Position numbers and translations under genes: made by a program. Positions 58,758-64,000 of a stretch of DNA of 64,000 nt are shown piece after piece (within the stretch, counting starts at the first letter, position 1; each line of letters starts with the position of its first letter). The notes below the pieces were generated by a model. It saw nothing but the letters and a program-made list of their open reading frames with translations. It was not told where the DNA came from and searched no databases. Origin of the DNA: Paraescarpia echinospica (Eukaryota; Annelida; Polychaeta; Sabellida; Siboglinidae); assembly GCA_020002185.1 (NCBI GenBank), contig CM034534.1, forward strand, positions 31,783,573 through 31,847,572, in the 5' to 3' direction.

Positions 58758-59440
58758 TTATTTACCAAGATACTGGGCTGCAGTCTCATCTACCCCCTGT
58801 TTACTCCTAAAAAATCTTCGCCGGTAATCTTCGGCAGTTAGCTGAAATTTAGCTAAGAGGGCCTGCTTAAGTTTAGCATAATCTTGCATGTCATCTCTAG
58901 GAAGACGAGAATACACATCTAACGCGCGACCCGTTAGAAGACTGCTCAGTTCCAATGCGTAGTCCTCTCTCTTCCACCCTGCGTTCTCAGCATAGCGCTC
59001 AAAACAAGTCAAATAAGCATCAATATTATCGTCTGCTTCCCTAAACTCGGGGAGTTTGGGCATCTTCATTCCTAATCGGGAATTATCTAGGCTTTGATTA
59101 GACGCATCCAACCCCTCTGCCTTAGCTTTCTCGGCTTCTAGGTGTAATGTTGCCATCTCTTTCTCATTTCTTCTAGCCTCATCTTACTATCCATCTCCTC
59201 CTTGGCGCGCTGGCGCTCAAGCACTCTATCCTCATGCTCTGTAGCGGCTTTCTCCTTAGCCTGCTGTTGCTCAAGCTCTTCCTTAGCACACTGGCGCTCA
59301 CGCTCAAGTGCTCTCTCGTGCTCCATAGCGGCTTTCTCCTTAGCCTGCTGTTGCTCCTGTTTATAGCGAACAAACTCTAAGAGCTCAGCTCCTTCCAATT
59401 TCAACTTCTCGTCTATCTCCATAAGCTGTTGAAATTCCAT
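58758..59440 (-). pseudogene. Gypsy gag N-terminal part
   Basis: 59440-59138 is a strongly charged coiled-coil-like segment rich in Gln, Glu, Lys and Arg, with two imperfect repeats of QQQAKEKAAMEHERALERER. After a one-base frameshift near 59160, 59156-58758 has MPKLPEFREADDNIDAYLTC FERYAENAGW and LTGRALDVYSRLPRD, the matrix/capsid-like core found in many animal Gypsy gags. It ends at an in-frame TAA directly upstream of the next block. Confidence 0.75.
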
Positions 59441-59569
59441 AGTGTATTCCTATTACTAGCTATCTAAATAATACGGCGGACACACTCTAGAGGGGCTTAT
59501 CTATCCACCTCTAATAGTCGAGTCAAACTATGACAACAAATAACTAGGGTCACTCTGGATCTCCTAGAT

Positions 59570-59905
59570 ATCCGACTAATTCACTATGCGGGCTGCACGA
59601 AAATACTCACTGCATAAGGCCGACGGGGGACCTTCTATAACCACACATAAACTGGGTCAACACGGGACCAAATACTAGGATCTAACAAGACTTCCTAGTG
59701 ATGCATCTATCCTACTATGCTGGCTGCAAGGAAATATCCAGTGCATAAGGCCGACGGGGGACCTTCTCTAACCACGAATAAACTGGGTCAACACGGGACC
59801 GAATACTAGGATCTAACAAGACTTCCTAGTGATGTATCTATCCTACTATGCTGGCTGCAAGGAAATATCCAGTGCATAAGGCCGACGGGGGACCTTCTCT
59901 AACCA
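59570..59905. repeat. 130-bp tandem repeats, about 2.6 copies
   Basis: GCATAAGGCCGACGGGGGAC occurs at about 59612, 59742 and 59873, giving periods of 130 and 131 bp. The intervening CTAGTGATGNATCTATCC and ACTAGGATCTAACAAGA words also repeat. The array lies just 5' of the Gypsy gag, so it probably belongs to that element's leader. Confidence 0.85.
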
Positions 59906-61080
59906 ACGTACCTCGGCTAGGGACCGTACACTAGTCAACTACTGGACTAACTCTGGGACTGCTAGCGCATACATAAACTGTATGCTTTACAAACGATAAC
60001 TAATAGCTGCAATAACGATCATCATCATATTCAGTCTATCTTACTCTCAATCGTTGTTACTCGTGAACCCCTTACTTCATTTAACCCATTAAGTAATGGT
60101 TCGTACCCTAAGTAAATAACTTCTCGATAAAGTAACTGATAGCTAATGGCATTTAGTTTCCTTCCTTAAAAGATGAAATTCGAGGAGGACCTAGCTTCTT
60201 AGTTTGGCACTAGTTTTACATGCCTTAATCGCCAGAGGGCACCAGCGTATACCTCCCCGACAATACATACCAGAGATGGCAGCACCATCCCATCAACCAT
60301 ACTTTGTATACAAAACCACTGTTCTAAAGCCTGATTAAATTCTATACAAACCACTTTGTGACACGGTAGCCGAACGAACTAAGATGTCTATTGTGCTCAA
60401 TTTTACTATTATAGTATGTGCCCACATGAACTCAGAATGCTACTTTCTAATAGATAGCGGTAATCTGGCCAGATGCCCGTAGCATCGGGTCTGGTAATCC
60501 GTTGCAAAATCTGGGGTGCTCGGAGTAACGGAATACCGTTAAGATCGACCCCTGAAACATGAAATTATCCCACCTCTGATATCCAGCCGCATTACTTGTG
60601 TTAACACATATTTGTGATTTTCCGCAATTGAAGGGGAGATAGCATCTAAATTTTGCCGGAGGAATACTCTCCCGCTGTAGACAACCCCTGCCACACAACA
60701 AAGTTTCCTTGCAAGGGATTGCAACTGCCTTTTGCTTGCCCTTTTACGCTTTGCAAAGACCTGTATGGTAATTCCGATCTAAGAACTAATAATTTGGTCA
60801 GGAAATAGTTAGTTATACTTTCATGCGAAACTTCAACAAAGGCATAGGCCAAATTCAAAATCTCATCCAGTTATTGTCGAAATATACCAATGAGACATTC
60901 CCTTTTTTCAAAAATATCACATTGTTTCTACGACACGTTATTAGTTTAGCACACATAATATAATAATACACAACAAAATATTAAATTAAATATCACACAA
61001 AATATCTAAATTGCCATCAACACCAAAGGCGACGGATTATTAGCGCCACAATGGCACTAATTAATTAGGACACAATACTA
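59906..61080. other. Unassigned sequence, possibly holding the Gypsy 5' LTR
   Basis: No LTR could be delimited because its partner is outside the window. A coding-like minus-strand stretch (EILNLAYAFVEVSHESITNY at about 60860-60790) is not recognised. Confidence 0.3.
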
Positions 61081-61102
61081 AAGTAATGATCAATTAACTT
61101 AC

Positions 61103-61253
61103 CTCGATGTGCTTTCGTAGATTTGAAATGATCTGGTGCAGCACACAACAAACATATCAATTTGATGTTCTTTCCGTTGATCGATTTAATTTTAAACAGA
61201 GCAGTCAAGTATGGCTGCGGATGTTCCAAATCGCTATCTCCTGATGCTTCCAT
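61103..61253 (-). CDS. hAT transposase first exon (BED-type finger start)
   Basis: Starts at the ATG at 61253 and reads MEASGDSDLEHPQPYLTALF, then KIKSINGKNIKLICLLCAAP and DHFKSTKAHRG. This is the typical start of hAT/ZBED transposases, with the first Cys pair of a BED-like finger. It stops at a consensus splice donor GTAAGT (61102-61097). The next exon was not found. It lies about 200 bp inside the hAT-like terminal sequence at 61463-61633 in matching orientation. Confidence 0.5.
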
Positions 61254-61462
61254 GATTAAATTTTGAATGCGAATGACTTGAAACAGTTCACAAAGTTCAT
61301 GCCACCTGGTGATCATGCCTGTTAATGCTAACAAATAGACCAATCAGGAAAGGCTATCGCTTGTTACGCCTGTTGAATTCTATATGTAGATGTGTTGCTG
61401 GCGGCAAACATTACCGTGCTTCCGGCACATATCATTCGTCACAAATATTTAGGAGCTCCAAA

Positions 61463-61633
61463 ATTGTGATGCAATTATGAGTACTTCATTACATTCCGAA
61501 AAAGTACACATAATTGTACTTCGTTACAAGTAAAAGTACTCCTTAAAAATTGTACTCCGTTACTCAAGAAAAGCAAACTATTGTACTTAAGTAAAGTAAC
61601 GAAGTAAATGTACTTTGTTACATGCCACGCCTG
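61463..61633 (-). repeat. hAT-type terminal/subterminal sequence
   Basis: Read on the minus strand, it starts CAGGCGTGGCATGTAACAAA and continues with many short GTAAC/GTACTT/TTACTT words (AGTAACGGAGTAC, AAAGTACATTTACTTCG). This pattern is characteristic of hAT termini in animals. The adjoining 8 bp outside the end are GTTTGAAG (61634-61641), the expected target duplication. A partner end was not found. Confidence 0.6.
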
Positions 61634-61639
61634 GTTTGA

Positions 61640-62000
61640 AGTGACCACAGGTGGTCCGTCATCAAACGGGTGTAGATGTTGGTCACCTGCTTGTCGTCTG
61701 TTGCTGTCCCGCTGTCGCATGCCGACCCTGGTTGCGCGGCCCAGTTGCCGCTCATGGCTGGAACGGTCATGTTTGGTACTTGCAGGTCTGTCTGCAGGGG
61801 CATATTGCCTTCAGCAGGAGCTTTTGCTGACTGCGCGGGATCTTCAACTGGAATAAATCATCGCTATCTGGTAGCCACCGCCTCCATGGGTTTAAAGCCG
61901 TCTTTCACTAGTAGTTCGACGGTTGGGGCTGACACCTTCTGAACGGTCACCCATTTTCGCAGCTCCGCTTCCGACACAATTTTTGCGTCCATCATGTTGT
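61640..62000 (-). pseudogene. Degenerate coding fragment with a short helical domain
   Basis: From about 61965 the minus strand reads VSAPTVELLVKDGFKPMEAV. After a frame change it reads SDDLFQLKIPRSQQKLLLKA and ends IYTRLMTDHLWSLQT at the hAT terminus. This resembles a SAM-like helical segment found in unnamed invertebrate element proteins. The hAT element appears to have inserted into it. Family not determined. Confidence 0.4.
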
Positions 62001-63590
62001 TGGACAGAATTCGGTGAAGGAATCAGAAAGTTGTTAGTTGTCCCTGGCCATGGTGTGTGTGTTGCAGGCAGTACATGGTGTATTGTCATTGGTGTCGTCA
62101 TCGCTGAATGCATCTTGATCACACCAGTAACATGACCCGGCGCACGTGGCTGAACAATCTTAGGTACAGGCCCATACCGCTTCGGCGATCATTCTTTCTT
62201 CTACTAGGTAGTGGATCAATCGTTGTGTTTCGATCTCACCAAGTACGTACTCTTCTGGTATTCCGAACATATATTTGATCTCGGAATCATACGCTATTGT
62301 AACCGTAGGACGCACAAAATTAAGAAAACCGCCGAGACAACAAGAAGAGAATGCAGATAAATTTGAAAATTGCCGAATTGGTGCCAACCCTGGGTTTAAA
62401 TAGACAGATGCTGCGTTCTGATTGGTGCACGCAGTCACGTGTAAATGATCGTGCGCCAAATAGGCAACAACGCACCCCTGATTAATAAATAATTAAACTA
62501 TATTATATTAATTCTCACATTAAATTTCTTTGTTCAAAATATATAACGCTGCCTATAAACTGTTGAAATCCACTAACTCGCATCCAACTGCCAGTTCGCC
62601 CTTCTCAAATCGCGTTAAAAAGTTGTCTGGACAAACAGCTTGGTCACTGCCCTACACTGTTCATCTGTATCTGGTCAGATAATCCCCCCAGGCTTTTCAA
62701 CTGTATCTGGACATATGCCATTCCGTTGTTTTTAACATATCCAAAAAATGTGAAAGACCTTTTTAGAGGCTTTTGTCTACATGTCAAGTTTTGTCAGTAC
62801 ACGTGACGTCCTGGTCGAATGACGGTGCAGCTAGTTGATGTCCTTGTGTGCGTAACACGGCAGTGTGTCACCCACCTCTTGGTGGAAACAAAGCCCACAA
62901 GACTACCTGCCCCAAAACACAAAATCACCTCATTGCCGCAGTGATTGTCAGGGTCATAGTGTTTCCATACAGCTCATTTTGTGCTCGTAGTTGCACCATG
63001 TGTAAAGTTGTGGCAGTTTCTTTGTCTTGTCTGAAGTTCTCACATCCGTGGAAGGAAATCTTCTTTCTATGTTGCCAGTCTTGTGAAGTCAATCATAAAT
63101 GTTTCCTGAATATATGACCAGATGACGGCACATTTGGTGACATCATCTACGTCTTCCATCAGCCGACAATATTTTGCCTTCAGGCTGTAGATTTTTTCAA
63201 CAGTACACTTGTGCTTTCTCGACTCTTCAGATGTCTGATGTTCTAGTCGTTTTTCTTCAAATTATGCAACATACCGTGCCCGTGATGTTGCTCATTACGC
63301 AAGAAGATCCTTGACCAAGTCGACCCCCCCATAACGCCACTGACAGCTGTCATGTGGACGATGGAGGTCTCCTCGCAGAGGTTCACCCACTCCCTCCATC
63401 TGCTTGTTGACAGAGAAGTCACGTGCCACACTGGCTTGTCTATGAGACTGCTGTAGAAGGTGTGAAATGACACTCCATAGATTGCCTTACTCGTCCTATT
63501 CTATTCAGTTCCTGAAACAGAAACACACCTTCGGAAGCCACAAAGTAAAAGAATAATTATAATACCCTACTTAGTCAATCTATACTCTCT
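62001..63590. other. Unassigned sequence with weak coding-like patches
   Basis: The minus strand shows MFGIPEEYVLGEIETQRLIH (about 62270-62200) and, near 63235-63110, EESRKHKCTVEKIYSLKAKY followed by DVTKCAVIWSYIQETF. These look like former coding sequence, but I recognise no family. No RNA gene was seen. Confidence 0.3.
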
Positions 63591-63599
63591 TTCCATTGA

Positions 63600-63970
63600 C
63601 CTGCAGACAGGTGCCAATTGTAGGATCATTATATTGATTGGTCCAGCTGTCAGACACTAGATTGCCCTGAGACAGCAGATCTGGGAGAGGTGGCCGTGAC
63701 TGTGGTAAATCTACCAACGTAGCTAGTAGGTCTAAGAACCAACGGGCTTCCGGCCAAAGAGGGGCGACCAGTATGATCCGACAATGGTCATGTCAAATCT
63801 TCTGCAACACTGCTAGAATCAGTGCATGTGGAGGATAAGCGAATCCCCACATTTGGACCCAACTCAGCAACAACCCGTCCACTGCTACTGCAGATGGATT
63901 AGGGGTTGGTGAGACAAAGATAGGAAGACGAGCTGGTTGCAAACGGATCCATCATTGATACTCCCCATAA
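63600..63970 (-). pseudogene. DIRS-like retroelement RNase H-distal fragment
   Basis: The minus strand reads LPIFVSPTPNPSAVAVDGLL, LSWVQMWGFAYPPHALILAV, LQKI followed by a TGA, then HDHCRIILVAPLWPEARWFL and DLLATLVDLPQ. The 'W.....YAFPP..L...vl.ki......iliaP.WP...W...L' pattern is the connection between RNase H and the recombinase in DIRS/Ngaro-type elements. It runs off or near the window edge; one internal stop is visible. Confidence 0.6.
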
Positions 63971-64000
63971 CAAAGTTATGGCTCGAAACACTGATGCATT

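Larger units (their letters stand above)
55862..59440 (-). mobile_element. Gypsy-type LTR retrotransposon with Gmr1-like order (PR-INT-RT), 3' truncated
   Basis: In coding order from 59440: gag, CCHC knuckle, aspartic protease, integrase with GPY/F module, then reverse transcriptase. Standard Gypsy elements place integrase after RT-RNase H; integrase before RT is the Gmr1-type arrangement. The RT is cut by a piggyBac insertion at 55858, and RNase H and the 3' LTR are not in the window. LTRs could not be delimited. Confidence 0.82.

Noticed and set aside
59570..59905. Possible CRISPR-like array
   Set aside because: The 130-bp units are contiguous tandem repeats without unique spacers, in a eukaryotic retroelement leader.
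60081..60091. TTAACCCATTA resembling a piggyBac terminus
   Set aside because: Orientation would require a partner to the right, and none was found; 11 bp alone can be chance.
61475..61620. Apparent satellite of GTACTT/GTAAC words
   Set aside because: The words are irregular and typical of hAT subterminal sequence; no fixed period was seen.
62160..62459. Minus-strand 99-codon open frame with FGIPEEYVLGEIETQ
   Set aside because: Looks coding-like, but no family was recognised and neighbouring frames are closed; noted only as an unassigned patch.
63243..63473. Minus-strand 76-codon open frame
   Set aside because: No motif, and better coding-like reading occurs in another frame nearby; function not claimable.
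1..64000. Host protein-coding, tRNA or rRNA genes
   Set aside because: No reading frame with recognisable host-gene motifs and no cloverleaf-like or rRNA sequence was noticed by eye; a profile search could still find small ones.

Overview
The window looks like metazoan nuclear DNA, most probably from a marine invertebrate, and it consists almost entirely of transposable elements. The reasons are the mixture of element classes (RTE, Tx1/L1-like and other LINEs, a Penelope-like element with a GIY-YIG endonuclease, a Gypsy element with Gmr1-type domain order, tyrosine-recombinase/DIRS-like pieces, piggyBac, hAT and Mutator-like DNA transposons), the GT-AG intron signals, and the absence of any recognisable single-copy host gene, rRNA, tRNA or bacterial operon. 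Nearly all coding sequence lies on the minus strand and is broken by stops or frameshifts. The proteins described are therefore element proteins in various states of decay.

Layout. 1-6.7 kb: a decayed zinc-finger-type element gene (330-2498) flanked by inverted copies of a repeat of about 310 bp. The right-hand copy is split by an apparently full-length 3.2-kb RTE LINE (3181-6407) with a 6-bp target duplication. 6.8-10.2 kb: a Mutator-like transposase gene with one visible intron. 10.2-11.1 kb: a LINE fragment and two palindrome-bearing repeats. 11.2-16.0 kb: a Penelope-like element with an unusual upstream coding region. That region runs N-terminal helical domain, NADAR-like domain, proline-rich linker, SGNH/GDSL hydrolase domain. 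It meets the RT/GIY-YIG frame at an in-frame U UUA AAC slippery heptamer directly followed by UAG. This is the best candidate for an undescribed system in the window.

16.0-50.1 kb: a head-to-tail array of four units (6452, 9011, 9016 and 9632 bp). Each is a composite of a LINE RT fragment, a Tx1-type LINE, and the 5' part of the same NADAR-Penelope element. Units 1-3 also carry a Tx1-type ORF1 with a CCHC knuckle. Units 1 and 2 are nearly identical sisters. Unit 0 has lost about 4.05 kb and carries a 1488-bp piggyBac-like insertion at TTAA; the other copies preserve the empty site.

50.1-55.9 kb: hAT/ZBED fragments, a DIRS-like RNase H/tyrosine-recombinase fragment, an 884-bp non-autonomous DNA transposon with target duplication, and a piggyBac deletion derivative whose right end sits at TTAA inside a Gypsy RT. 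55.9-59.4 kb: that Gypsy element, with integrase upstream of RT. 59.5-64.0 kb: 130-bp tandem repeats, an hAT 5' end with a BED-type exon and splice donor, and DIRS-like pol sequence at the window edge.

The nesting gives relative ages: RTE into the inverted repeat, piggyBac into the tandem array, and piggyBac into Gypsy. All family assignments come from reading motifs; no database search was run.
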